From Syntrophaceae bacterium UBA7520 (GTDB taxonomy: Bacteria; Desulfobacterota; Syntrophia; Syntrophales; Smithellaceae), in NCBI GenBank assembly GCA_002478265.1, contig DLNC01000038.1:1-42016 (forward strand): DNA of 42,016 nucleotides. The letters are read 5' to 3'. The position numbers were made by a program, and so were the translations under genes. The notes beneath the pieces are model-generated. The model was not told the origin of the DNA and made no database searches. It saw only the letters and a program-made list of their open reading frames with translations. Positions within the stretch are counted from its first letter, which is position 1; every line of letters begins with the position of its first letter. Below, one piece after another: positions 33,910 through 41,979 of the stretch.

Positions 33910-35347
33910 TGTTAAATCCTCCGTAATTCCGGCACCAGATGTATCTGATATTGTCAACCCTAGCCCCATTTAACTCTATCGCCAATTCTCCTGCTTCCTC
34001 TATAGATGAACATTTGATTTTTTTTAGATTTCTCTCTTTGCAGAAGTGTGTGTGCAAAATCAAGAGGTCAAGACCCAAAGGCGGTTTTTTCTCCCAGATA
34101 TCGAATTGGTCTTTGCGGGAATCAAGAACATACACATCATTGCCGTGGGTCAGACTGTAATACATTGTTCTGCTACCGAGCGTCCAGTTTGTTACCGCAA
34201 TGGCTTTTCCGGTATTATCATTTTCTTTCAATATTTCATCGGCTTTTGCGGTTATATCACTGAAGCCGTAAATATCACGCCAGGGAGACATGTAATCAGG
34301 AAATTTTATAAATTTACCGGCAATTTCAACATATACAAAGAGCATAAGAAATAAGGTTAATCCGATCGACAAATAAGCATAATTTTTTTTCCATTTGTTA
34401 TTATCGCGCAGCAGAAAATAACAGCCGATAGGTATAAACAGAAGATAAAATATTGCCGGCCAGTGAGGCAAGGTGCTTTTAGAAAATGAAGTCAGCAAGA
34501 AAAAAATGATTATCGTTCCGCCGATCAAAACAGCCAAACGCAGGTAATCATTCTTTTGTCTTAGCGACTTAAAAAAACCGTAAAATGCGGCAATAACAAG
34601 CAAGGGACTGTAGGCGCCAAACTGGGCGCCAAAAGATATGAAAAATTTTTGCAGACTGCTCGTAAATGAACCAAATACATGTGCTCCCTGATAGCGAAAA
34701 CTGGCAAAATCGTGTTGAATATTCCATACAATTACCGGTGTAATCATGAGGAGAGCGATCAGCGCCGCTAAAAACATGCCTTTGGATAACAAAATATCAT
34801 ATCTCCTGTTTATGAGATAATATGCCAAAAGCGGCGCAACCACAACGATGGCCGTGTATTTTGCCAGCCCCATGAGACCAAGAATTACTCCCAAATAAAC
34901 GAAATAAACGATTTTTTTATCTTGATTAACCCTCTCGGCGATAAAGATAAGAAAAAAAACAAGCGGCAGCAGTAGCGAGTCAGGCAGTAACATCAGCCCT
35001 AACACGTTAAACATAAAAGAACAGTTAAGGGCCAAAACGGCGAGCAATGAAAGACGGTTTGATCGTGTAATGTTTATCATGAATAAATAAGCGCAATACG
35101 AAGTGAGGGCAAAAATTATAACCGCCGGCAATCGTGCCAGAAACTCGTTTGTCCCGAATGGGTAAAAAAACAATGCGTGCACCCAGCCTACAAGCGGCGG
35201 ATGATCCAGATAGCTCCAATCCAGATACTTGGCGTATAAAACATAATGCGCCTCATCAACGCCAAGACCGAAAAAAGGAGAAACAACAAGACGAATGCTT
35301 GAAAAAATAATGATCAGCAAAAAAATCTCTCTATTTTTTTTAAGCAT
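33899..35347 (-). CDS. ArnT/PMT-like GT39-superfamily glycosyltransferase (second copy)
   Basis: A 482-residue polytopic glycosyltransferase with the catalytic LGVDEAHYVLYAKY motif near residue 30 and SYLDHPPLVGW, then many hydrophobic helices and a C-terminal soluble domain. Same family as the 30998 gene. It starts in ATGCTTAA, overlapping the GT9 stop by 8 bases, and its end overlaps the PAP2 gene by 11, making a GT9-GT39-PAP2-PAP2 minus-strand operon. The PAP2 partner could recycle the polyprenyl product or trim a lipid phosphate. Confidence 0.87.
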   Translation of the reverse strand: MLKKNREIFLLIIIFSSIRLVVSPFFGLGVDEAHYVLYAKYLDWSYLDHPPLVGWVHALFFYPFGTNEFLARLPAVIIFALTSYCAYLFMINITRSNRLSLLAVLALNCSFMFNVLGLMLLPDSLLLPLVFFLIFIAERVNQDKKIVYFVYLGVILGLMGLAKYTAIVVVAPLLAYYLINRRYDILLSKGMFLAALIALLMITPVIVWNIQHDFASFRYQGAHVFGSFTSSLQKFFISFGAQFGAYSPLLVIAAFYGFFKSLRQKNDYLRLAVLIGGTIIIFFLLTSFSKSTLPHWPAIFYLLFIPIGCYFLLRDNNKWKKNYAYLSIGLTLFLMLFVYVEIAGKFIKFPDYMSPWRDIYGFSDITAKADEILKENDNTGKAIAVTNWTLGSRTMYYSLTHGNDVYVLDSRKDQFDIWEKKPPLGLDLLILHTHFCKERNLKKIKCSSIEEAGELAIELNGARVDNIRYIWCRNYGGFNIER

Positions 35348-36578
35348 TAATCTTCTCTAATTCTTTTTTGATTATTTCAAACACTTTCTCCGGCTTGATG
35401 ACCTGCAGACAAACATTGTCTCGACATGCCGTTTTTCGGTGATTTGCCGCGCTCACGCAGGGAGAGCAAGCCAGGCCCGCATAAATAGGCGTTGATCTTC
35501 CCAAAGAGCCATATAAATCAGGCGTTTCGGGACCGAAAATAACATAAGTATGCATATTGGTTACCGAGGCGAAATGCGGCGGGCCGGAATCATTGCTTAC
35601 CATAAATTCTGAAATGCTATAAAGTATCGGCAACTGCGCCAATGTTACTCTTCCCGCAAAATTAATGCATCTTTCCTGAGCGACATTTTTTCTTAATATC
35701 TCCGCTTCTTCTCTTTCACGCGAGTCACCTGTGATAAAAACAAAGGCGCCGGAGCATTGTGTTAAAATCATCTTTATTAATTTTGTAAAATATTCCGGCG
35801 GCCAGCGCCGCTGAATGAGCAATTCACTGGCATTGGGATTAACCAATATTATTTTATGAATATTCGGCCTGAATTTATCCGCACAGGAACATATAATATC
35901 CATGACTGATTTTTTTTCCGCAGTGGAATACTCAACCTTGGCTAGGGTTATTTCCTTGTCTGAAATCATCGTTTTTGAATAGGGAATCTCTTTTTTTTCG
36001 GAGAGCAAAGCGTTGACCAACGCAATAAAATTTTTCGCTATATGGATATGGGGATTATAGAGAACTTTGTGCGTCAAAAAACCGCCCCGGTAAAGGCCTT
36101 CATTATAATACGCGTGAAAACCGACCTTATACCGCGCGCCGCTGAAAGCTGTTAAAAGCGCCGTAAAGCGGGAAAACAACTCCAGATCTATCACGGAATC
36201 TATTTTCTTTTTTCTGGTCCAGATAAAGAATTTTAAGGCGTCAATGATAAAGTTGAAGATATTATCTTCGCGGATGGTGTAGATTTTCTCATCATCCACG
36301 GTTTTAAGCAATTCCAAGCTGGGTTTGTTTTTTTTAAAAATAGCAAAATGAATATTGCCTCCGGCGGGCAGCAATATTTTTTTAAGCTTTTTCATTGCGG
36401 GGTCTACTAAAATAGCGCTGCCCATTTCGGACAACTCAATGAAAAGAACATTGCGCGGAGGTTCGTTGCTTTTTTTAAAAAAAATTGACAAAATTTTCTG
36501 CAACAACGATCCTAAGAAACACAAAGGAACTCCAAAATAGTAATCAATGCGGCGCATCGTATCGACTTTCATAGGCAA
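35340..36578 (-). CDS. Heptosyltransferase-type glycosyltransferase family 9 protein
   Basis: A 412-residue GT9 enzyme. The N-terminal half begins with a hydrophobic segment and NVLFIELSEMGSAI (acceptor domain). The C-terminal nucleotide-sugar domain has NPNASELLIQRRWPPEYF, FVITGDSREREEAE and SNDSGPPHFASVTN, the ADP-heptose transferase signature. A CSPC-x14-CLQV cysteine region follows near 370-398. It would build LPS core or another surface glycan. A TTG start at 36578 has AGGA 8 bases upstream; ATG at 36572 or 36557 are alternatives. It diverges from lptF. Confidence 0.87.
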   Translation of the reverse strand: MPMKVDTMRRIDYYFGVPLCFLGSLLQKILSIFFKKSNEPPRNVLFIELSEMGSAILVDPAMKKLKKILLPAGGNIHFAIFKKNKPSLELLKTVDDEKIYTIREDNIFNFIIDALKFFIWTRKKKIDSVIDLELFSRFTALLTAFSGARYKVGFHAYYNEGLYRGGFLTHKVLYNPHIHIAKNFIALVNALLSEKKEIPYSKTMISDKEITLAKVEYSTAEKKSVMDIICSCADKFRPNIHKIILVNPNASELLIQRRWPPEYFTKLIKMILTQCSGAFVFITGDSREREEAEILRKNVAQERCINFAGRVTLAQLPILYSISEFMVSNDSGPPHFASVTNMHTYVIFGPETPDLYGSLGRSTPIYAGLACSPCVSAANHRKTACRDNVCLQVIKPEKVFEIIKKELEKINA

Positions 36579-36713
36579 ATAAGGTTTCCTGTTCTCATTT
36601 TTTTATGCACATCGCTGAAATATATAGGCAAAATAACAACCGGTGTCAACAAAACATTATTTAAATATCCAGTTATTTTTATTAATAAAATAAGGACTGT
36701 TTTTATGTTTAAC

Positions 36714-36743
36714 TTGAAATTTTGGGCTAATAAATGCTAATTA
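36714..36743 (+). promoter_or_regulatory. Possible promoter for lptF-lptG
   Basis: TTGAAA (36714-36719), 18 bases, TAATTA (36738-36743), only 10 bases before the lptF ATG, in the 175-base divergent region with the GT9 gene. The -10 is weak and would give a very short leader. Confidence 0.25.
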
Positions 36744-36753
36744 ACTCAGAGTT

Positions 36754-37911
36754 ATGTATAAAATAATAAGCAGATACATATTCAAAGAAACATCATCTCT
36801 TTTCTTCATTATTTTGTTCGTGCTGACCTTTGTCTTGATCATGGGCAACATCCTGCAGATAATGGATTTGTACGTTAATAAAGGTATCAGTTTTTTTTCT
36901 ATCATTAAGGTCATTTTGTTTTTGCTCCCCTCTTTGTTTACGTTTACCATTCCCATATCACTATTGATTGCCATACTCATTGCCATGGGCAGGCTTTCTG
37001 CCGACAACGAAATAACGGCGTTGCGAAGTTCCGGCGTCAGCTTATTACAAATATATTATCCGGTGGGCATTGCTTCATTAATTGCCCTAGTCTTTACATT
37101 TATTTTCGGTTATTTTTTTATGCCACACAGTTATGCGGCGTCGAAACAGGTATTTTTCGAAATTGCCCTGCAAAATGCCAGCGTGGGCATCAAGGAAAAA
37201 GTATTCAATGACGACTTTAAGGATATTCTTTTATACGCCGATAAGATATCCTCTGATAGTAAATATATGGAAGGCGTTCTCGTTTCCGATAACCGTATTA
37301 CCGATCAGCCGAACACAATTCTCGCAAAGAGAGCTTCCTTAGTATCCAACAATGAATTAAAAAGAATAAAAATCAGCTTGGAAGCGGGTTCCATTCACAC
37401 GGTTACATCGGATTTCAAAAATTACCGGCGCATAGACTTTGATCGCTATGATATTAATTTAGACCTATCTAAAATTATGAACACCGCACGTTATGAATCC
37501 AAGACTAAAGACGAAATGACCATGCCGGAACTCATCAGAAAAATAAGAAAAGCGGACGTAAAGGAAACCGACCGTCGTGAATTTATCATCGAAGCCAATA
37601 AAAGATTCGCTATACCCCTATCGTGCGTAATATTCGGCATAATAGCCCTCCCCTTGGGAATAACGAGTCACCGTGCGGTAAAATCACGCAGTTTCGCCAT
37701 CGGCATAATCGTAGCCTCCTCTTATTTTCTGCTGCGCCTGGGTGGTGAGGCCTTCGGGGAAACAGGGTATATATCACCTTCTTTAGGCGTCTGGGGACCT
37801 AATCTTATTTTCAGCGTTTTAGGCATATTTATCTTCTGGAGCGCCTACCGTGAAATATCCATAACCACCACCATCAAAAATTTGCTGCGGCGCCTACGAG
37901 CAAGAAAATGA
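36754..37911 (+). CDS. lptF: LPS export permease LptF
   Basis: A 385-residue LptF/LptG-family permease, with three N-terminal helices (RYIFKETSSLF start, PSLFTFTIPISLLIA), a periplasmic beta-jellyroll (about 135-270) and three C-terminal helices. With LptG and the LptB ATPase it extracts LPS from the inner membrane and hands it to LptC/LptA. The order lptF-lptG on one transcript separates it from its partner by 10 bases. Assignment of F versus G is from order and N-terminal similarity. LptB/A/C are not in this window. Confidence 0.9.
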   Translation: MYKIISRYIFKETSSLFFIILFVLTFVLIMGNILQIMDLYVNKGISFFSIIKVILFLLPSLFTFTIPISLLIAILIAMGRLSADNEITALRSSGVSLLQIYYPVGIASLIALVFTFIFGYFFMPHSYAASKQVFFEIALQNASVGIKEKVFNDDFKDILLYADKISSDSKYMEGVLVSDNRITDQPNTILAKRASLVSNNELKRIKISLEAGSIHTVTSDFKNYRRIDFDRYDINLDLSKIMNTARYESKTKDEMTMPELIRKIRKADVKETDRREFIIEANKRFAIPLSCVIFGIIALPLGITSHRAVKSRSFAIGIIVASSYFLLRLGGEAFGETGYISPSLGVWGPNLIFSVLGIFIFWSAYREISITTTIKNLLRRLRARK

Positions 37912-37921
37912 GGGTTGTGCT

Positions 37922-39004
37922 TTGAATATTCTTGACAGATACATCCTGGAAAAATTTATCAAACTGTTCGTGATTATCTTAATCACATTCATCGCCTTAT
38001 ATCTTATTGTTGATTTTTTTAATCGTATACGGATGTTTCTCAGCAACAATGCTTCCATAACGCAAATGGCCCTATATTTTGTTTATTCCATCCCTTTCAT
38101 CATTTCCAATGTCTTGCCATCTGCGGTCCTTCTGGCCACTTTGATAACCTACGGAACACTGGCGAAATATAATGAGATTACTGCCATGAAATCCTGTGGT
38201 ATAAGCATTTATCGGCTTTTAATTCCCGTTTTATCCTGTGCCGCCATACTCGGTGTTTTGCTGTTTTTATTCAGTGAGTTTGTCACTCCCATTGCGGTTC
38301 AAAGAACTCAGCATATAACGAAAGTTGAAATACAAAAAAGACAGGCTTTGGGTTTTTTCAAAAAGAAAGAGATATGGTATCGATCAAACAACGCTATTTA
38401 CAATTTCAAACTCTTCGATATTGACAGAAACTATCTCCACGGTGTAACCATTAATTATCTGAACTTTGACGATTTCAGCATGCAAATGCGTATTGACGCC
38501 CGCGGCGCGCTATGGGAAAAAGATCATTGGGTTTTTCATAACCTCTTAATCACGACATTTGACGAAAATAACTATCCGGTTATGGAAAGATTGGACGAAA
38601 AAGTTATAAATCTCCCGGAAAAACCAGATGATTTCAAAATCATTCAAAAAGACGCGGAAAAAATGGGATATTTCGAATTAAGAAACTATGTCCAAAAAAT
38701 ACAAAAAGAGGGCTACGATACCACTAGATACAAAGCCGATCTGCAGGGGAAAATCGCTTTCCCCTTTGTCACGATAATTTTAGTCTTTATCGGCATGTTC
38801 TTTTCCCTCCGTTCGGAAAGAAGCGGCGGTGTCATGCAAAGCGTGGGGATGGGTATTTTTATCGGCTTTTCCTATTGGATTGTTCATGCTTTCTGCTTGT
38901 CTTTGGGCCGCGCGGGCACTATAAGTCCTTTTTTGGGTGCATGGTCAGCCAACATTATTTTTATTATCGCATCCGTGTATTTATTCAAAAAAGCAAGGAC
39001 TTAG
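37922..39004 (+). CDS. lptG: LPS export permease LptG
   Basis: A 360-residue partner of LptF with the same six-helix-plus-jellyroll plan; it begins ILDRYILEKFIKLF, which is typical of LptG. The start is TTG at 37922 with GAGGG upstream. It ends exactly where the convergent ahcY gene ends: the two stop codons abut as TAGCTA with no spacer. Its C-terminal segment (SRRSGG-like loop, SERSGGVMQSVGMGI) is conserved across the family. Confidence 0.9.
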   Translation: MNILDRYILEKFIKLFVIILITFIALYLIVDFFNRIRMFLSNNASITQMALYFVYSIPFIISNVLPSAVLLATLITYGTLAKYNEITAMKSCGISIYRLLIPVLSCAAILGVLLFLFSEFVTPIAVQRTQHITKVEIQKRQALGFFKKKEIWYRSNNAIYNFKLFDIDRNYLHGVTINYLNFDDFSMQMRIDARGALWEKDHWVFHNLLITTFDENNYPVMERLDEKVINLPEKPDDFKIIQKDAEKMGYFELRNYVQKIQKEGYDTTRYKADLQGKIAFPFVTIILVFIGMFFSLRSERSGGVMQSVGMGIFIGFSYWIVHAFCLSLGRAGTISPFLGAWSANIIFIIASVYLFKKART

Positions 39005-40429
39005 CTAATAACGGTAATGTTCCGGTTTAAACGGGCCCTCCGCGGATATGCCCAAATATTTTGCCTGTTTTTCACTAAGCCTGGTGAGATTTACCCCGAG
39101 TTTTTTCAAATGAAGCCTTGCCACTTCTTCGTCAAGCTTTTTCGGAAGAGTGTATACGCCGATGGGATATTTTTTTGTCGCCAATTCAATTTGCGCCAAA
39201 CATTGGTTAGTAAAGCTATTGCTCATCACAAAACTGGGATGACCGGTGGCGCAGCCCAGGTTTACCAGCCTGCCTTCCGCGAGCACGATTATCGAGCGGC
39301 CCGATTTTAATTTCCATTTGTCCACCTGTGGCTTAATCGTTTCTTTTTTGCAGAATTTGCTTGTCTCCAGATATTGCATATCTATTTCACTGTCGAAGTG
39401 TCCGATATTGCATACAATAGCTTCATCTTTCATTTTTTCCATGTGTTTGCCGGTAATAACATCGCAGCAGCCAGTTGCCGTAACATAAATATCTGCGATA
39501 TCCAAAACTTCTTCGAGCGTCCTGACTTCGTAGCCTTCCATCGCCGCCTGCAGCGCGCAAATCGGATCAATTTCTGTAATAATCACCCGTGCGCCGAAAC
39601 CACGCATCGACTGCGCGCATCCTTTACCTACATCCCCGTAACCACAGACGATCACTACTTTACCGGCAATCATAATATCGGTCGCTCTTTTTATGCCATC
39701 GGCCAGTGACTCCCGGCATCCATAAAGATTATCAAATTTGGATTTTGTCACTGAATCATTGACATTTATGGCGGGAAACAATAATTCGCCGTCTTTCTGC
39801 ATCTGGTAAAGTCGGTGTACTCCTGTTGTTGTTTCTTCAGATACACCGCGTATTCCGGCCGCCACCTTCTGCCATTTCTGTGAATCGCGTTTTATTGACG
39901 CCCCCAAACGTTCATATATAATTTTCAGTTCTTTATTATCAATTTTTTTCTTCAATAACGACTGGTCTTTTTCCAGCTTGACCCCCAGGTGAACAAAAAG
40001 CGTTGCGTCGCCGCCGTCATCGACAATCAGATCAGGGCCTGTGCCATCCGGCCAGGTCAACGCCTGTTCCGTACACCACCAATACTCTTCCAGGGTTTCA
40101 CCTTTCCAGGCAAATACCGCCGCCAGGCCTTCTTTGGCAACGGCCGCTGCCGCGTGATCCTGCGTGGAAAAAATATTACACGATGCCCAGCGAATATCCG
40201 CGCCCAATTCCTTTAGCGTCTCGATAAGCATTGCTGTTTGTATGGTCATGTGAAGCGAGCCGGTTATTTTCATGCCGCGCAACGGTTTTTTGCGGCCGTA
40301 TTTTTCCCTTATCGCCATCAGGCCCGGCATTTCGTTTCTGGCCAACTGCATTTCCTTCTTTCCCCACTCGGCCAGCTTGATATCGGCAATCTTATATTTT
40401 AAAGAGTTTTCAACTTTTAAATTAGACAT
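39005..40429 (-). CDS. ahcY: S-adenosylhomocysteine hydrolase
   Basis: A 474-residue NAD-dependent adenosylhomocysteinase that removes the inhibitory product of SAM methylations. Substrate-binding region HMTIQTAMLIETL (60-72), NAD fold GYGDVGKGCA (263-272), catalytic region with NVNDSVTKSKFDN (222-234), and a C-terminal KPEHYRY. It has the roughly 40-residue insertion (about 150-195) of the long bacterial form. SD AAGGAG lies 7 bases before the ATG. A GCGCC/GGCGC hairpin lies just upstream of the ribosome site (40446-40458). No metK or SAM-cycle partner is adjacent. Confidence 0.97.
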   Translation of the reverse strand: MSNLKVENSLKYKIADIKLAEWGKKEMQLARNEMPGLMAIREKYGRKKPLRGMKITGSLHMTIQTAMLIETLKELGADIRWASCNIFSTQDHAAAAVAKEGLAAVFAWKGETLEEYWWCTEQALTWPDGTGPDLIVDDGGDATLFVHLGVKLEKDQSLLKKKIDNKELKIIYERLGASIKRDSQKWQKVAAGIRGVSEETTTGVHRLYQMQKDGELLFPAINVNDSVTKSKFDNLYGCRESLADGIKRATDIMIAGKVVIVCGYGDVGKGCAQSMRGFGARVIITEIDPICALQAAMEGYEVRTLEEVLDIADIYVTATGCCDVITGKHMEKMKDEAIVCNIGHFDSEIDMQYLETSKFCKKETIKPQVDKWKLKSGRSIIVLAEGRLVNLGCATGHPSFVMSNSFTNQCLAQIELATKKYPIGVYTLPKKLDEEVARLHLKKLGVNLTRLSEKQAKYLGISAEGPFKPEHYRY

Positions 40430-40445
40430 TCGTTTCTTCTCCTTG

Positions 40446-40458
40446 GCGCCATCGGCGC
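40446..40458 (-). promoter_or_regulatory. Small hairpin adjoining the ahcY ribosome site
   Basis: GCGCC and GGCGC separated by three bases form a strong short hairpin whose 3' arm touches the AAGGAG ribosome site of ahcY. It could modulate initiation, but five base pairs alone is weak evidence. I see no SAH-riboswitch core. Confidence 0.3.
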
Positions 40459-40542
40459 GACATGATGCTGTTTATTAACATATAATAAAATTAAGTTAAA
40501 TTATTTTTTATCTTGCGGTCTTTGTACCGCTGATCATAAAAG

Positions 40543-40577
40543 AAAAGGCCAACAACGACGAAAATTGCTGGCCTTTT
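40543..40577 (-). terminator. Intrinsic terminator after panD
   Basis: GGCCAACAA (40547-40555) pairs with TTGCTGGCC (40565-40573) with one mismatch, flanked by AAAA and TTTT that extend the stem. On the minus strand TTTTCTTTT follows. It ends the panC-panD transcript. Confidence 0.7.
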
Positions 40578-40609
40578 CAACGTCTTTGTTATCCGGCAGT
40601 ATAAGTGTT

Positions 40610-40966
40610 TCAGCTTATTTTCTTTATTTTATTTTTTCCGTCAACCAAAACGCATTTGGGCTGCCAATTGGATGTTTCTTTTTCTTCCACGCTAACGTAG
40701 GTGGCAATAATAATCAAATCGCCTTTGGACACCTTGCGGGCCGCAGCGCCGTTGAGACAGATTGTCCCGGAATCCTTCGGCGCCTTGATCGCGTAAGTGG
40801 TAAATCTTTCTCCGTTAGAAATATCGTATATGGCTACCTTTTCATAAGGAACGATATTGGCCTGTTCCATCAGGTATTCATCAATGGAAATACTGCCCTC
40901 ATAATGCAAATCAGCGTCGGTTACCGTAGCGCGATGAATTTTTGATTTCAGCATGAATCTTTGCAT
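40610..40966 (-). CDS. panD: Aspartate 1-decarboxylase (PanD)
   Basis: A 118-residue proenzyme that makes beta-alanine from aspartate. It self-cleaves at Gly24-Ser25 to create the pyruvoyl cofactor; the tetrad reads YEGS (22-25). Other conserved elements are Lys9, GERFTTYAI, and LNGAAAR. Length and order are normal. It is 27 bases after panC, so beta-alanine and its condensing enzyme are co-expressed. No panM/panZ maturation factor is visible nearby, and Desulfobacterota generally self-process. Confidence 0.96.
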   Translation of the reverse strand: MQRFMLKSKIHRATVTDADLHYEGSISIDEYLMEQANIVPYEKVAIYDISNGERFTTYAIKAPKDSGTICLNGAAARKVSKGDLIIIATYVSVEEKETSNWQPKCVLVDGKNKIKKIS

Positions 40967-40993
40967 GTCTAAAACTCCTTGATTTTGTTTGCC

Positions 40994-41845
40994 TTATATC
41001 ACATCACCAAAAACATGATTGTCAATAAGCCTGGTTTGCGCGACTTTTACCGCCAGGGCGATAATTGCCTGACCTTCGATTTTGTCGATGTCCTGCAATG
41101 TCTGCGTATCGCATATCTTTATATAATCGATTTCCGTGTAAGGGGCAGCTTTAATTATTTTTTCTGCCTCGCCGATTATTACTGAAGCTTTTCTTTCTCC
41201 CTCATCATAAAGTTTCTGCGCGCGTTTTAAAGAAGCTATCAGTGTCAGCGCTGATTGCCTTTCATTATCTTTCAGATAAACATTACGCGAACTCATTGCC
41301 AGACCGTCCGCTTCCCGTATCGTGGGCAAGCCAATTATTTCGAGATCCATATTTAAATCGTCAACCATTCTTTTAATCGTCACGTACTGCTGATAATCTT
41401 TTTTCCCAAAAACTGCCACATGCGGCTTTACAATATGAAAAAGTTTAGCACAGATTGTAGTCACGCCGCGAAAATGTCCCGGACGAGAAAGACCGCAGAG
41501 ATTTTTGGTAACTTCCTCAACCGTCACATAAGTTTGATAACCTTCAGGGTATATTTCTTTACTGTCGGGATAAAAAATGATGTCGACGCCTACGGTTTTG
41601 GCCATTTCCGCATCACGCGCAAAATCACGCGGGTACTTAGACAAATCTTCCTTGGGTCCAAACTGCGTGGGGTTCACGTAGATACTAACAATAAGGCAAT
41701 CAGCCAGCTTCTTCGCCTCGCGCATCAATTCCAGGTGGCCTTCGTGAAAATATCCCATGGTGGGAACGAACGACAATTTCTGCCCCCGCCGCCTGAGACC
41801 TTCTGCGTATTCCTGCATTTCCTTTGTAAATTCGATAGTTTTCAT
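40994..41845 (-). CDS. panC: Pantothenate synthetase (PanC)
   Basis: A 283-residue pantoate-beta-alanine ligase that makes pantothenate with ATP. It has FVPTMGYFHEGH at 26-37 (HIGH-like, His34 and His37), FGKKDYQQ, and AMSSRNVYL (KMSKS-like). I placed the start at 41845 (MKTIEF). A GTG three codons upstream touches the T-tract of a terminator and is less likely. There is no clear Shine-Dalgarno. A regulatory leader precedes the gene. panB is not in this window. Confidence 0.95.
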   Translation of the reverse strand: MKTIEFTKEMQEYAEGLRRRGQKLSFVPTMGYFHEGHLELMREAKKLADCLIVSIYVNPTQFGPKEDLSKYPRDFARDAEMAKTVGVDIIFYPDSKEIYPEGYQTYVTVEEVTKNLCGLSRPGHFRGVTTICAKLFHIVKPHVAVFGKKDYQQYVTIKRMVDDLNMDLEIIGLPTIREADGLAMSSRNVYLKDNERQSALTLIASLKRAQKLYDEGERKASVIIGEAEKIIKAAPYTEIDYIKICDTQTLQDIDKIEGQAIIALAVKVAQTRLIDNHVFGDVI

Positions 41846-41854
41846 TTCGGGCAC

Positions 41855-41886
41855 AAAAAAAGCCTCTCGCTGCTAGACGAGAGGCT
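41855..41886 (-). terminator. Intrinsic terminator/attenuator before panC
   Basis: GCCTCTCG (41862-41869) pairs perfectly with CGAGAGGC (41878-41885), extended by an A-T pair, with an 8-base loop and TTTTTTT on the minus strand. The T-tract ends about 9 bases before the panC ATG, so panC transcripts must pass it. Confidence 0.8.
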
Positions 41887-41908
41887 ATGTCTTAAGATTA
41901 CCGGTCAT
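41885..41908 (-). CDS. Putative leader peptide of panC
   Basis: Seven codons (MTGNLKT) plus TAG, preceded by GGAAGGAAC at ideal spacing. It ends at the first base pairs of the terminator. The codons do not repeat one amino acid, so a charged-tRNA attenuation signal is not evident; coupling through ribosome position is the alternative. It could also be chance. Confidence 0.35.
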   Translation of the reverse strand: MTGNLKT

Positions 41909-41951
41909 GTTCCTTCCGTCCCGGTCCTTGCGGATCCAAGCGTTCACAAGA

Positions 41952-41979
41952 ATTATCGATATTTTTTCATATTTGTCAA
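41952..41979 (-). promoter_or_regulatory. Predicted sigma-70 promoter for panC-panD
   Basis: Minus strand TTGACA (complement of 41974-41979), 16-base spacer, GATAAT (complement of 41952-41957). The -35 is a perfect consensus. Start expected near 41945, giving the leader described separately. Confidence 0.65.

Larger units (their letters stand above)
41846..41945 (-). promoter_or_regulatory. Leader region of panC-panD with leader peptide and terminator
   Basis: About 100 bases between the predicted start and panC. From 5' on the minus strand: a GG(A)TCC-GCAA-GGACC hairpin with a bulged A and GNRA loop (41923-41937); a possible ACCGG/CCGGT stem around a GGAAGGAAC ribosome site; a 7-codon reading frame MTGNLKT with its TAG at 41885-41887; then the terminator. 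A translating ribosome would cover the 5' arm of the terminator. Pan-type leader RNAs have been described upstream of pantothenate genes in deltaproteobacteria; whether this is one, I cannot confirm. Confidence 0.5.

Noticed and set aside
40430..40609. SAH riboswitch upstream of ahcY
   Set aside because: I looked for the conserved SAH-riboswitch core and did not find it; only a short GCGCC hairpin and the panD terminator are present.
41886..41945. Possible small SRP RNA (4.5S) before panC, because GGAAGGAA resembles the SRP tetraloop region
   Set aside because: The matching AGCAG side of the SRP internal loop is absent, the flanking stems do not fit, and the region lies between a promoter and a pan gene.
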